Below are positions 55,742 through 64,000 of a stretch of 64,000 nucleotides of DNA, piece after piece (positions within the stretch are counted from its first letter, which is position 1; each line of letters opens with the position of its first letter). The notes beneath the pieces are model-generated. The model saw only the letters and a program-made list of their open reading frames with translations. It made no database searches and had not been told where the DNA came from. The DNA is from Streptomyces mirabilis (lineage in GTDB: Bacteria > Actinomycetota > Actinomycetes > Streptomycetales > Streptomycetaceae), in assembly GCF_018310535.1 (NCBI RefSeq), contig NZ_CP074102.1:2480001-2544000 (forward strand). Reading direction: 5' to 3'. A program made the position numbers and the translations under genes.

Positions 55742-57790
55742 TCAGTCGTTGCCCGGCATCGGCGTCGTCTTCTGGATCTGCAGCAGGAACTCGGCGTTCG
55801 ACTTCGTCTGCTTCATCTTGTCGAGCAGCAGCTCGATCGCCTGCTGCTGGTCGAGCGCGTGGAGCACGCGACGCAGCTTCCAGGTGATGGCGAGCTCGTC
55901 GCTGCCGAGCAGGATCTCTTCCTTGCGGGTACCGGACGCGTCGACGTCCACCGCCGGGAAGATGCGCTTGTCAGCGAGCTTCCGGTCGAGCTTGAGCTCC
56001 GCGTTGCCGGTGCCCTTGAACTCCTCGAAGATGACCTCGTCCATGCGGGACCCGGTGTCGACGAGCGCCGTCGCGAGGATGGTCAGCGAGCCGCCGTCCT
56101 CGATGTTGCGCGCGGCACCGAAGAAGCGCTTCGGCGGGTAGAGGGCCGTCGAGTCGACACCACCGGACAGGATGCGGCCGGAGGCCGGGGCGGCGAGGTT
56201 GTACGCACGGCCCAGACGCGTGATCGAGTCGAGCAGGACGACGACGTCGTGGCCCAGCTCCACGAGGCGCTTGGCACGCTCGATGGCGAGCTCGGCGACC
56301 GTGGTGTGGTCCTCGGCCGGGCGGTCGAAGGTCGAGGAGATGACCTCGCCCTTGACCGACCGCTGCATGTCGGTGACCTCTTCCGGACGCTCGTCGACCA
56401 GGACGACCATCAGGTGGCACTCGGGGTTGTTGTGCGTGATCGCGTTGGCGATCGCCTGCATGATCATGGTCTTGCCGGTCTTCGGCGGGGCCACGATCAG
56501 ACCACGCTGGCCCTTACCGATCGGCGCGACGAGGTCGATGATGCGGGTCGTCAGCACGCCCGGGTCGGTCTCCAGACGGAGCCGGTCCTGCGGGTAAAGG
56601 GGCGTCAGCTTGTTGAACTCCGGTCGCCCGCGCCCGGAGTCGGGGGCCATGCCGTTGGTCGAGTCCAGGCGCACGAGCGCGTTGAACTTCTCGCGGCGCT
56701 CGCCGTCCTTGGGCTGACGGACCGCGCCGGTGACGTGGTCACCCTTGCGCAGACCGTTCTTGCGGACCTGGGCGAGGGACACGTACACGTCGTTCGGGCC
56801 CGGCAGGTAGCCGGACGTACGGATGAACGCGTAGTTGTCGAGGATGTCCAGGATGCCCGCGACGGGGATCAGGACGTCGTCGTCGGCGAGCTGCGGCTCG
56901 TTGGTGGCGAACTCGTCGCGGCCACGACGGCCACGACGGTCGCGGTAGCGCCCGCGACGGCCGCGACGGCCGCCCTCGAAGTCGTCGTCGTCCTGCGGGC
57001 CGTTGTCACGCTGCTGGCGGTCCTGACGGTCCTGACGGCCGCCGCCCTGCTGCTGACGGTCCTGGCGCTCCTGGCGCTGCTGGCCGGCTCCGCCCTGGCC
57101 CTGGCCCTGCTGCTGCTGCTCGTCGCCCTTGCCACCGCGGCGGTCGCGGTCACGGCCGCCACGCTCGCGGTCGCCACGCTCGCCGCGGTCACGGCGGTCC
57201 CGGCGGCCCTGCCGGCCGTCGACGCCGTCACCGGCGTCGGTCCTGGTCTCGGCGGGGGCCTCGGCGACGGCGGCGGCCTTCGGCTCGCTCTTCGCCTCGG
57301 CGGTGACCGTCTCGGGGCTGCCGGCCTCGGCCACGGCACGGCGACGGCGACGCTCACCCGCGGGGGCGTCGTCGCTGGCCGGCTGGCCGGGGATCTCGAT
57401 CTGCTGCTGGGCCACGGCCTTCTCGGCTGCGGGCTTCTCGGCGGCCTTTTTCTCGGCGGCCGGAGCGGCGTCGTCGCCGGTACGGGCCTTGGAGGTGGCC
57501 CGGCGCTTCGGCTTGGTCTCGGTGGCGGCCTCGGCCTTGGCCGGGGCACCCCCGCCCGCCTGCGCCTCCTTGATGACCTCGATCAGCTGGCTCTTGCGCA
57601 TCCGCGCGGTGCCCCTGATACCGAGGCCGGACGCGACCTGCTGCAGCTCGGCCAGCACCATGCCCTCGAGGCCGGTACCGCGGCGCCGCCGGGAGCCGGC
57701 ACCGGAGGCAGGCGCGGCAGAGGCGTCCGTGGCGGGCGCGGCAGCGGTCTCCTCGACACGTGCGCCCATCAGATCGGTGGTGTCGCTCAC
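55742..57790 (-). CDS. rho: Transcription termination factor Rho
   Basis: A 682-residue RNA-dependent ATPase. It has a Rho N-terminal SAP-like domain ([29 protein letters not shown] split over about residues 43-72), then a long actinobacterial insert (about 75-300) first Ala/Glu/Lys-rich and then Arg/Gln/Gly-rich ([19 protein letters not shown]). RNA-binding domain, P-loop [27 protein letters not shown] and the RILSGGVDS loop follow. GTG 57790 has AAGGA upstream. The gene is about 260 residues longer than E. coli Rho because of the insert. Confidence 0.97.
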   Translation of the reverse strand: MSDTTDLMGARVEETAAAPATDASAAPASGAGSRRRRGTGLEGMVLAELQQVASGLGIRGTARMRKSQLIEVIKEAQAGGGAPAKAEAATETKPKRRATSKARTGDDAAPAAEKKAAEKPAAEKAVAQQQIEIPGQPASDDAPAGERRRRRAVAEAGSPETVTAEAKSEPKAAAVAEAPAETRTDAGDGVDGRQGRRDRRDRGERGDRERGGRDRDRRGGKGDEQQQQGQGQGGAGQQRQERQDRQQQGGGRQDRQDRQQRDNGPQDDDDFEGGRRGRRGRYRDRRGRRGRDEFATNEPQLADDDVLIPVAGILDILDNYAFIRTSGYLPGPNDVYVSLAQVRKNGLRKGDHVTGAVRQPKDGERREKFNALVRLDSTNGMAPDSGRGRPEFNKLTPLYPQDRLRLETDPGVLTTRIIDLVAPIGKGQRGLIVAPPKTGKTMIMQAIANAITHNNPECHLMVVLVDERPEEVTDMQRSVKGEVISSTFDRPAEDHTTVAELAIERAKRLVELGHDVVVLLDSITRLGRAYNLAAPASGRILSGGVDSTALYPPKRFFGAARNIEDGGSLTILATALVDTGSRMDEVIFEEFKGTGNAELKLDRKLADKRIFPAVDVDASGTRKEEILLGSDELAITWKLRRVLHALDQQQAIELLLDKMKQTKSNAEFLLQIQKTTPMPGND

Positions 57791-58178
57791 GAAGGGTCCT
57801 TCCCTGGAGCGGACGTCGGCCTGTCTGGCTCGGCGACCGGTTGTGCTGTCCGGCATTGGTCCTTGCTGTGTGGACCGTGCCGGGGCGGTGGTCCGCCAAA
57901 GAGGCGGAAGACATATCTGGTGATGACGATTCCGGAGCCGTGGCACTGAATTGCGGTGTCATCGGCACGGTCACGCCGGTTCCGGAGCGTGCTCAGCACT
58001 GCTCAGCGCATAGCACCCAATGCATGGCACAAAGCAGTTTGGGAGGCTCCCGGAAGAATGGTTGTCCCGGACGGGGACACGAAGCACCTCGCCATGGTGG
58101 GGTCGGGTGCAGACTTGAGGTTAACACTACCGGATCCAACAAACATTCCCCCTCTCCAAATCCGGCAACCGCGCGCTT
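57791..58178. other. Long leader/promoter region of rho
   Basis: About 390 bp between the thrB stop and the rho start with no supported gene. It has an A/T-richer part at 58108-58178 and the direct repeat TGCTCAGC (57990 and 58000), overlapping the 11-bp palindrome GTGCTCAGCAC (57989-57999). A long 5' leader with autogenous control is common for rho, but no specific element is identifiable. Confidence 0.5.
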
Positions 58179-59108
58179 TTAATGGACGCCCGCCGGGGCG
58201 AGCGGAAGGACGCACGCTCCCGCTTCGTCGAGGTCCAGCCGATTGGCGGCCCAGCCCTGACCTGCGAGATGAGCGACCTTGTCGGCGGATTCCTCGTCGG
58301 CCAGCGCGAGGACAGTGGGGCCCGCGCCGGAGATCACCGCGGGGATGCCATCGGCCCGAAGCCGCTCCACCAGCGCCGCGCTCTCCGGCATGGCCGGGGC
58401 GCGGTACTCCTGGTGCAGCCGGTCCTCGGTGGCGGGCAGCAGCAGCTCGGGGCGCCGGCTGAGGGCCTCGACGAGCAGTGCGGCCCGGCCCGCGTTGGCG
58501 GCGGCGTCGACGTGCGGAACGGTGCGCGGCAGCAGACCGCGCGCGGTCTCGGTGAGGACCGGCTTTCCGGGAACGAAAACCACCGGAACGACGGAATCGG
58601 CAGGGTCCATCCTGATCGCCCGCGCGGCTCCGGCCTCCATCCAGGACAGCGTGAAACCGCCGAGCAGACAGGCCGCGACATTGTCGGGATGGCCCTCGAT
58701 CTCGGTGGCGAGCTCAAGAAGCGCGGTGTCGTCGAGTTTGCTGTCGCCGCCTATGGTCACGGCGCGCGCGGCGACGATTCCGGCGCAGATGGCGGCCGAG
58801 GAAGAGCCGAGGCCCCGCCCGTGCGGAATGCGATTGGCGCAGACGATCTCGAGGCCGCGCGGTTGTCCGCCCAGCAGATCGAAGGCGGTGCGCAGGGAGC
58901 GTACGAGGAGGTGATTCTCGTCGCGGGGCAGCGTCTCGCTGCCCTCACCTGCGATGTCGATGTGCAGCCCGGAGTCGGCCACCCGGACGACCACGTCGTC
59001 GTACAGCCCCAGTGACAGGCCGAAGGCGTCGAAGCCCGGCCCGAGGTTGGCGCTGGTGGCGGGGACGCGCACCCGGACGGCGGCGGCGCGGAACGCTGGA
59101 CCGGCCAT
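58179..59108 (-). CDS. thrB: Homoserine kinase
   Basis: A 309-residue GHMP kinase phosphorylating homoserine. It has motif 1 VRVPATSANLGPGFDAFG (about residues 13-30), the ATP loop PHGRGLGSSSAAI (about 94-106) and motif 3 SGAGPTVLAL (near the C-terminus). ATG 59108 fits the family N-terminus. It is separated from thrC by nearly 500 bp that include a terminator, so it probably has its own promoter. Confidence 0.96.
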   Translation of the reverse strand: MAGPAFRAAAVRVRVPATSANLGPGFDAFGLSLGLYDDVVVRVADSGLHIDIAGEGSETLPRDENHLLVRSLRTAFDLLGGQPRGLEIVCANRIPHGRGLGSSSAAICAGIVAARAVTIGGDSKLDDTALLELATEIEGHPDNVAACLLGGFTLSWMEAGAARAIRMDPADSVVPVVFVPGKPVLTETARGLLPRTVPHVDAAANAGRAALLVEALSRRPELLLPATEDRLHQEYRAPAMPESAALVERLRADGIPAVISGAGPTVLALADEESADKVAHLAGQGWAANRLDLDEAGACVLPLAPAGVH

Positions 59109-59601
59109 CGCTCGATGACTCTCCTTGAGCTGCGTGATGTACGAGATTTTCGATGTGCTGCGAGAGGAACTACGTGCTTCGGATGAACTCGGATGAACTG
59201 CGAGAGGGACTGCGATACGTACGGAAGACCCGGAGACCGCAGTGGCTGCCCTGACTGCACTGACTGCACTGACGGCGCGGCACCGCGGCATATGCGGCGG
59301 GCGGGTTCGGTACAGCCTATCGAAGGAAGGTTCTGTGGCGACATAGGGCGCACAGGAGGCGCACGATGCGTGTCGTAAGCCCCCCGTGCACCCCCTGTCG
59401 GGTTGCGCTAGGGGTGGCCCTGGCGGCGGCCGGATTTCGCCAACTTCTGGCGAAATCCGCCTGCCACTGACAGTCCCTGACAGGCCCCGACGGCTTCTGG
59501 CGGATGTGCGCCAGGCGGCTTTACGCCACTCCGCCCACCCCGCCGTCCGCCGGCCCGAGCCCTTTGCCTTACGGCCTTTTTTGCCTTACGGCCTTTTTGC
59601 C
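59109..59601. other. Repeat-rich gap between thrC and thrB
   Basis: Contains tandem CGGATGAACT x2 (59180-59199), TGACTGCAC x2.4 (59252-59273), a strong hairpin (59431-59459), a 6-bp hairpin CTGGCG...CGCCAG (59497-59514) and 17-bp tandem repeats next to the thrC stop. No convincing open frame or T-box-like leader was seen. Confidence 0.6.
59431..59459 (-). terminator. Terminator downstream of thrC
   Basis: CGGATTTCGCCA pairs perfectly with TGGCGAAATCCG over 12 bp with loop ACTTC, 143 nt past the thrC stop. Confidence 0.75.
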
Positions 59602-59608
59602 TTACGCC
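59564..59608. repeat. 17-bp tandem repeats overlapping the thrC stop
   Basis: TTGCCTTACGGCCTTTT at 59564-59580 and 59581-59597, followed by a partial copy TGCCTTACGCC (59598-59608) that contains the thrC stop codon (59602-59604). Confidence 0.85.
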
Positions 59609-60660
59609 AGTCCGAGCCGCTCCGCCGCCGTGGCCGCGTCCACAGGAACGGTAACCGGCTGCGGGGCACCCGCAACGGCCCAGTCCGGATCCTTGAGCCC
59701 GTTTCCAGTGACCGTGCAGACGATCCGCTGGCCGGGGTCGACCTTGCCCTGCTCGGCGGCCTTCAGCAGACCGGCGACCGACGCGGCGGACGCGGGCTCG
59801 ACGAAGACGCCCTCCTGCGCGGCCAACAGCCGGTAGGCGCGCAGAATCTCACGGTCCGTCACCTCGTCGATGAGGCCCTCCGACTCGTCCCGCGCGGCCA
59901 GCGCGAACTTCCACGAGGCCGGGTTGCCGATGCGGATCGCGGTGGCGATCGTCGACGGGTCCTTGACGACCTCGCCGCGCACGATGGGCGCGGAACCGGA
60001 GGCCTGGAATCCCCACATGCGCGGGGTGCGCCCGGCGATGCCGTCGGCGGCGTACTCCGTGTAGCCCTTCCAGTACGCGGTGATGTTGCCCGCGTTGCCC
60101 ACCGGCAGGACGTGGATGTCGGGCGCGTCGCCGAGCATGTCCACGATCTCGAAGGCGGCGGTCTTCTGGCCCTCAATGCGCACCGGGTTGACCGAATTGA
60201 CCAGCGCCACCGGGTAGTTGTCGGACAGCGAGCGCGCGAGCGTCAGGCAGTCGTCGAAGTTGCCGTCGACCTGGAGGATCTTCGCGCCGTGCACGAGGGC
60301 CTGGCCCATCTTGCCGATGGCGATCTTGCCCTGCGGGACGAGCACGGCACACACCATGCCCGCACGCACGGCATACGCGGCGGCGGAGGCGGACGTATTG
60401 CCTGTGGAGGCGCAGATGACAGCCTTCGCGCCCTCCTCCTTGGCCCGGGTGATGGCCATGGTCATACCGCGGTCCTTGAAGGACCCGGTCGGGTTGGCGC
60501 CCTCCACCTTCAGGTGGACCTCGCAGCCCGTGCGCTCGGAGAGCACCTGCGCGGGCACGAGCGGCGTGCCGCCCTCACGGAGCGTCACGACAGGCGTGCT
60601 GTCGGACACCGGAAGCCGGTCCCGGTACTCCTCGATGATTCCGCGCCACTGGTGGGTCAT
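59602..60660 (-). CDS. thrC: Threonine synthase
   Basis: A 352-residue PLP enzyme converting O-phosphohomoserine to threonine. It has the Schiff-base Lys in [12 protein letters not shown] (about residue 62), the phosphate loop GNAGNI and [13 protein letters not shown]. It is the short actinobacterial class without the N-terminal extension. It lies 6 bp after hom, so hom-thrC form an operon. Confidence 0.96.
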   Translation of the reverse strand: MTHQWRGIIEEYRDRLPVSDSTPVVTLREGGTPLVPAQVLSERTGCEVHLKVEGANPTGSFKDRGMTMAITRAKEEGAKAVICASTGNTSASAAAYAVRAGMVCAVLVPQGKIAIGKMGQALVHGAKILQVDGNFDDCLTLARSLSDNYPVALVNSVNPVRIEGQKTAAFEIVDMLGDAPDIHVLPVGNAGNITAYWKGYTEYAADGIAGRTPRMWGFQASGSAPIVRGEVVKDPSTIATAIRIGNPASWKFALAARDESEGLIDEVTDREILRAYRLLAAQEGVFVEPASAASVAGLLKAAEQGKVDPGQRIVCTVTGNGLKDPDWAVAGAPQPVTVPVDAATAAERLGLA

Positions 60661-60666
60661 TGCTGG

Positions 60667-61959
60667 TTACTCTCCTTCAACCCGCATGATGCTGGCGACA
60701 CCCCGCACGGTGTCGAGGCTGCGCAGCGCCTCCACGGTCCCGTTCAGGGACGCGTCGGACGCTCGGTGGGTGACGACGACGAGAGAGGCCTCGCCGTCCT
60801 TACCCTGCTGGCGCACCGTATCGATCGATACGCCATGCTCGGCGAAAACGGTGGCCACCTGGGCGAGAACACCCGGTTTGTCCGCCACGTCGAGGCTGAT
60901 GTGGTACCGCGTCACGACCTCACCCATGGGCGAGACGGGCAGCTGGGTGTACGCGGAGTCGCCGGGTCCGGTCGCACCGCTGAGCTTGTTGCGGCAGACG
61001 GCGACGAGGTCGCCGAGCACGGCGGACGCGGTCGGGGCGCCGCCGGCGCCCGGCCCGTAGAACATGAGCTGCCCGGCGGCATCCGACTCGACGAACACCG
61101 CGTTGTACGCGCCGCGCACGGAGGCGAGGGGGTGGCTCAGCGGAATCATCGCCGGATGCACGCGCGCCGTCACCGATCCCCCGTCCGCCGCCCGCTCACA
61201 GATGGCGAGCAGCTTGATGGTGCAGCCCATCTCCTTCGCCGAGGCGAAGTCGGCGGCGGTGACCTCGGTCATGCCCTCGCGGTACACGTCGTCGAGGCGC
61301 ACACGCGTGTGGAAGGCGATTCCGGCGAGGATGGCGGCCTTGGCGGCCGCGTCGAACGCCTCGACGTCGGCGGTCGGGTCGGCTTCGGCGTACCCGAGCG
61401 CGGTGGCCTCGTCGAGGGCTTCCTGATAGCCGGCCCCGGTGGAGTCCATCTTGTCGAGGATGAAGTTCGTCGTCCCGTTGACGATGCCCATCACGCGGTT
61501 GATCTTGTCACCGGCGAGGGACTCGCGCAGCGGCCGGATCAGCGGGATGGCGCCGGCGACGGCGGCCTCGTAGTAGAGGTCCCGGTTGTGCGCCTCCGCC
61601 GCCGCGTGCAGGGCCGCACCGTCCTGGGCAAGGAGCGCCTTGTTGGCGGAGACCACGGAGGCGCCGTGCTCGAAAGCGGTGGTGATGAGGGAGCGGGCGG
61701 GCTCGATACCGCCGATGACCTCGACGACGACGTCGATGTCCCCGCGTTTGACGAGGGCGGTGGCGTCGGTGGTGACGAGCTCGGGGTCGATGCCCTCGCG
61801 CACCTTGGAGGGCCGGCGGACGGCCACGCCCGCCAGCTCGACGGGGGCCCCGATCCTGGCCGCGAGGTCGTCGGCGTGCGTCGTCATGATGCGCGCCACC
61901 TCTGAGCCGACAACCCCACAGCCCAGCAGCGCCACCTTCAGCGGACGCGTACGCATCAT
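60667..61959 (-). CDS. hom: Homoserine dehydrogenase with ACT domain
   Basis: A 430-residue NAD(P)H enzyme making homoserine from aspartate semialdehyde. It has Rossmann motif ALLGCGVVGSEVA (about residues 9-21), the catalytic-region NGTTNFILD and Lys-containing motifs, and a C-terminal ACT domain (about 350-430) for threonine feedback. The two adjacent ATG codons at 61959 and 61956 have GAGG 4 or 7 nt upstream; either may be used. Confidence 0.96.
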   Translation of the reverse strand: MMRTRPLKVALLGCGVVGSEVARIMTTHADDLAARIGAPVELAGVAVRRPSKVREGIDPELVTTDATALVKRGDIDVVVEVIGGIEPARSLITTAFEHGASVVSANKALLAQDGAALHAAAEAHNRDLYYEAAVAGAIPLIRPLRESLAGDKINRVMGIVNGTTNFILDKMDSTGAGYQEALDEATALGYAEADPTADVEAFDAAAKAAILAGIAFHTRVRLDDVYREGMTEVTAADFASAKEMGCTIKLLAICERAADGGSVTARVHPAMIPLSHPLASVRGAYNAVFVESDAAGQLMFYGPGAGGAPTASAVLGDLVAVCRNKLSGATGPGDSAYTQLPVSPMGEVVTRYHISLDVADKPGVLAQVATVFAEHGVSIDTVRQQGKDGEASLVVVTHRASDASLNGTVEALRSLDTVRGVASIMRVEGE

Positions 61960-62098
61960 CCGACCTCGTTTCCTCATACCGTCTACGGTTGGACCAGTCT
62001 CACTCACCGGACGGGAGTTTCTATCCCTGGTCCGGATCGTGAGACATCTATTTCATTTTTCTGACAGCCGGCGGCAGGAGATCTTCCACCTGGGCCGA

Positions 62099-62200
62099 CC
62101 GTCCATTCCGACCTGGATCAGCCGGTCATTCCGACCTGGATCAGCCGGTCATTCCGAGGGTGACCAGCCGGTCGTTCCGACCTGATCGGCCGGTCACCCG
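62099..62200. repeat. 23-bp tandem repeat array between lysA and hom
   Basis: Four units (62099-62121, 62122-62144, 62145-62167, 62168-62189) beginning CCGGTCATTCCGACC, plus a partial fifth that runs over the lysA stop codon (62194-62196). Each full unit holds GGTC...GACC and CTGGATCAG half-palindromes. Units 1 and 2 differ by one base; units 3 and 4 are more degenerate. Confidence 0.9.
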
Positions 62201-63585
62201 ACGTCGAGACGCAGCAGGTCCTCCTCCGTCTCCCGGCGGACGATCACCCGGGCCTCGCCGTCGCGCACGGCGACGACCGGCGGGCGCAGGGCGTGGTTGT
62301 AGTTGCTGGCCATGGACCGGCAGTAGGCACCCGTGGCGGGTACGGCGATGAGGTCGCCGGGGGCCAGGTCGGAGGGCAGGAAGGCGTCCTTGACCACGAT
62401 GTCGCCACTCTCACAGTGCTTGCCGACGACACGGACGAGCATGGGCTCGGCGTCGGAGGTGCGCGAGACGAGAGCGACGCTGTACTCGGCGTCGTACAGC
62501 GCGGTCCTGATGTTGTCGGACATGCCCCCGTCGACGGAGACGTACGTCCGCAGCCCATCGAGCGGCTTGATGGTGCCGACCTCGTAGAGCGTGAAGGCGG
62601 TGGGCCCGACGATGGCCCGCCCCGGCTCGACCGAGATCCGGGGCGTCCGCAGCTTCGCGGCCTCGCACTCCCGCGTGACGATCTCGCCCAGCGCCTTCGC
62701 GATCTCGTGCGGCTCGCTGGGATCGTCGTCACTCGTGTACGCGATGCCGAGACCACCACCGAGGTCGATCTCGGGCAGCTCGACCCCGTGCTCGTCACGA
62801 ACGGCGGCCAGCAGCGACACCACGCGCCGGGCGGCGACCTCGAACCCGGCCATGTCGAAGATCTGCGAACCGATGTGCGAGTGGATCCCCACGAGCTCGA
62901 GCCCGTCGAGCGCGAGCGCCCGCCGCACCGCCTCCGCGGCCTGCCCGTCGGCCAGCGCGATCCCGAACTTCTGGTCCTCGTGCGCGGTCGCGATGAACTC
63001 GTGGGTGTGCGCCTCGACCCCCACGGTCACGCGGATCTGCACCCGCTGCCGCTTGCCGAGGGACTGCGCGATGTGGGCGACGCGGACGATCTCCTGGAAG
63101 GAGTCGAGAACGATCCGCCCGACCCCGCTCACGATGGCGGCGGTGATCTCTTCCTCGGACTTGTTGTTGCCGTGGAAGGCGATGCGGTCGGCGGGCATCC
63201 CGGCGGAGAGGGCGGTGGCGAGCTCACCGCCGGAGCACACGTCGAGGTTGAGCCCCTCCTCGTGCAGCCACCGCACGACGGCGCGCGAGAGGAAGGCCTT
63301 CCCGGCATAGAAGACGTCGGCGTCGTGCCCGAAGGCGGTCCGCCAGGCGCGGGCGCGCTCGCGGAAGTCGGCCTCGTCGATGAAGTAGGCGGGGGTGCCG
63401 AACTCCTCGGCGAGCCGGGTGACTTGCATCCCACCGACGCTGACGACGCCGTCGTCCGTACGGCTGACGGTGTGCGCCCAGACCTTGGGGTCGAGGGCGT
63501 TGAGGTCGGCGGGCGGGGCGCTGTAGTGGCCCTCGGTGAGGACATCGGCGTGACGGGGCCCGGCGGGGTGTGCGGAACGGCTCAT
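62194..63585 (-). CDS. lysA: Diaminopimelate decarboxylase
   Basis: A 463-residue PLP enzyme of alanine-racemase fold, the last step of lysine synthesis. It has the PLP Lys in [13 protein letters not shown] (about residue 94), [23 protein letters not shown] and the C-terminal active-site Cys region [12 protein letters not shown] 63585 ([15 protein letters not shown]) is chosen. It follows an ArgS-like gene by 17 bp; argS-lysA operons are known in coryneform Actinobacteria. Confidence 0.97.
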   Translation of the reverse strand: MSRSAHPAGPRHADVLTEGHYSAPPADLNALDPKVWAHTVSRTDDGVVSVGGMQVTRLAEEFGTPAYFIDEADFRERARAWRTAFGHDADVFYAGKAFLSRAVVRWLHEEGLNLDVCSGGELATALSAGMPADRIAFHGNNKSEEEITAAIVSGVGRIVLDSFQEIVRVAHIAQSLGKRQRVQIRVTVGVEAHTHEFIATAHEDQKFGIALADGQAAEAVRRALALDGLELVGIHSHIGSQIFDMAGFEVAARRVVSLLAAVRDEHGVELPEIDLGGGLGIAYTSDDDPSEPHEIAKALGEIVTRECEAAKLRTPRISVEPGRAIVGPTAFTLYEVGTIKPLDGLRTYVSVDGGMSDNIRTALYDAEYSVALVSRTSDAEPMLVRVVGKHCESGDIVVKDAFLPSDLAPGDLIAVPATGAYCRSMASNYNHALRPPVVAVRDGEARVIVRRETEEDLLRLDVG

Positions 63586-63602
63586 TTTTCTCTCACAGAC
63601 GG

Positions 63603-64000
63603 TCACAGATAGTCAGGGGCGCTGATGCCGAGCAGGGACAGGCCGCCGGCCAGCACCGTCCCGGCGGCTTCGGCGAGCGCGAGCCGGGCACGGTGGGCGG
63701 CCGAGGGTTTCTCGTCGCCGAGCGGCAGCACGGTGTGCTGGAAGGCGAGGAGGGCGTCGGCGGTGGTGACGAGGTGCCGGGCGAGCCGGTCGGGCGCGCG
63801 GTGCAGGGCCGCCTGCGTCAGCACGGCCGGATACCCGGCGAGGGCACCGACAAGCGCGTCGGTGCCCTCGCCGGGTACGTCACCGGGGTCGCCGGTGCAG
63901 CCGAGCGCGGCGGCGTTGCGGGTGAGGGCCCGGGTGCGGGCGTGGGCGTAGCGGACCCGGAAGAGCGGGTTGCTCTCCCGCTGAAGCAGGTGATCGGCAC
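63603..64000 (-). CDS. ArgS-like protein with DALR anticodon-binding domain, 5' end outside window
   Basis: The visible 132 C-terminal residues contain [13 protein letters not shown], which parallels the ArgS motif NPxYYVQYAHAR, followed by an all-helical DALR-type domain ending [10 protein letters not shown]. In Streptomyces the gene upstream of lysA encodes an arginyl-tRNA-synthetase-related DALR protein in addition to the true argS elsewhere. Whether the catalytic domain is present cannot be judged here. It probably forms an operon with lysA. Confidence 0.8.
   Translation of the reverse strand, partial: ADHLLQRESNPLFRVRYAHARTRALTRNAAALGCTGDPGDVPGEGTDALVGALAGYPAVLTQAALHRAPDRLARHLVTTADALLAFQHTVLPLGDEKPSAAHRARLALAEAAGTVLAGGLSLLGISAPDYL

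Noticed and set aside
59109..59601. Possible T-box or threonine attenuator upstream of thrB
   Set aside because: No specifier loop, T-box sequence or leader peptide with Thr codons could be recognised.

Overview
The window is high-GC actinobacterial chromosome, almost certainly Streptomyces. The evidence is strong third-position G/C bias, GTG and TTG starts, a scy-filP coiled-coil pair, an SCO5389-family gene, nucS/EndoMS, a chitinase promoter of the Streptomyces direct-repeat type, and an Arg/Gln/Gly-rich actinobacterial Rho. From memory, the gene order follows the core region of Streptomyces coelicolor from about SCO5400 down to about SCO5352. No tRNA, rRNA, CRISPR array, insertion sequence or prophage was seen. 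Part 1 is therefore mostly housekeeping, with accessory-looking genes between.

Layout. 0-2.7 kb: a TetR-controlled three-gene operon (TetR, DUF4166, SRPBCC/membrane protein) behind two palindromic operators, then a thiamine-binding-like protein with DUF3817. 2.8-5 kb: three overlapping AIM24 paralogues. 5-6.9 kb: a leaderless MarR regulator facing an MFS exporter. 7-10 kb: meaB, thiolase and methylmalonyl-CoA epimerase. 10-15.3 kb: the polarity/cytoskeletal proteins Scy and FilP. 15.4-21.6 kb: two paralogous ABC-2 transporter modules around a two-TM channel-like protein and an unknown protein. 21.6-29.8 kb: a zinc-finger-like protein, an LLM oxidoreductase, an SCO5389-family protein, nucS, a STAND-like ATPase with an exposed tail, a STAS protein, 3-hydroxybutyryl-CoA dehydrogenase and a TetR regulator. 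29.9-36.8 kb: a drug-type ABC exporter, cobalamin adenosyltransferase, a two-component pair and a GH18 chitinase.

36.8-46.9 kb: DUF2550, the complete F1Fo ATP synthase operon atpIBEFHAGDC on the minus strand with a Rex-like operator upstream, and a WecA/TagO-type glycosyl-phosphate transferase. 47-52.2 kb: an atypical serine hydroxymethyltransferase, then rpmE and prfA-prmC-Sua5-LMW phosphatase-like (catalytic Cys replaced by Ser). 52.4-58 kb: an LCP ligase, a secreted trypsin fused to FG-GAP repeats, and rho. 58-64 kb: the aspartate-family genes thrB, thrC, hom and lysA, with an ArgS-like DALR protein running off the right edge.

Themes. Many genes end in strong perfect hairpins (nucS, atpC, filP, rho, the LMW phosphatase gene, the secreted protease). 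Five genes have a -10 hexamer placed exactly for leaderless transcription. Short tandem repeats of 16-25 bp abut the stop codons or 3' ends of prfA, thrC, lysA and the thiolase gene. No wholly new multi-gene system was evident. The least explained items are the Ser-for-Cys phosphatase, the His-His SHMT, the STAND ATPase with an extracytoplasmic tail and the filterless two-TM channel-like protein.
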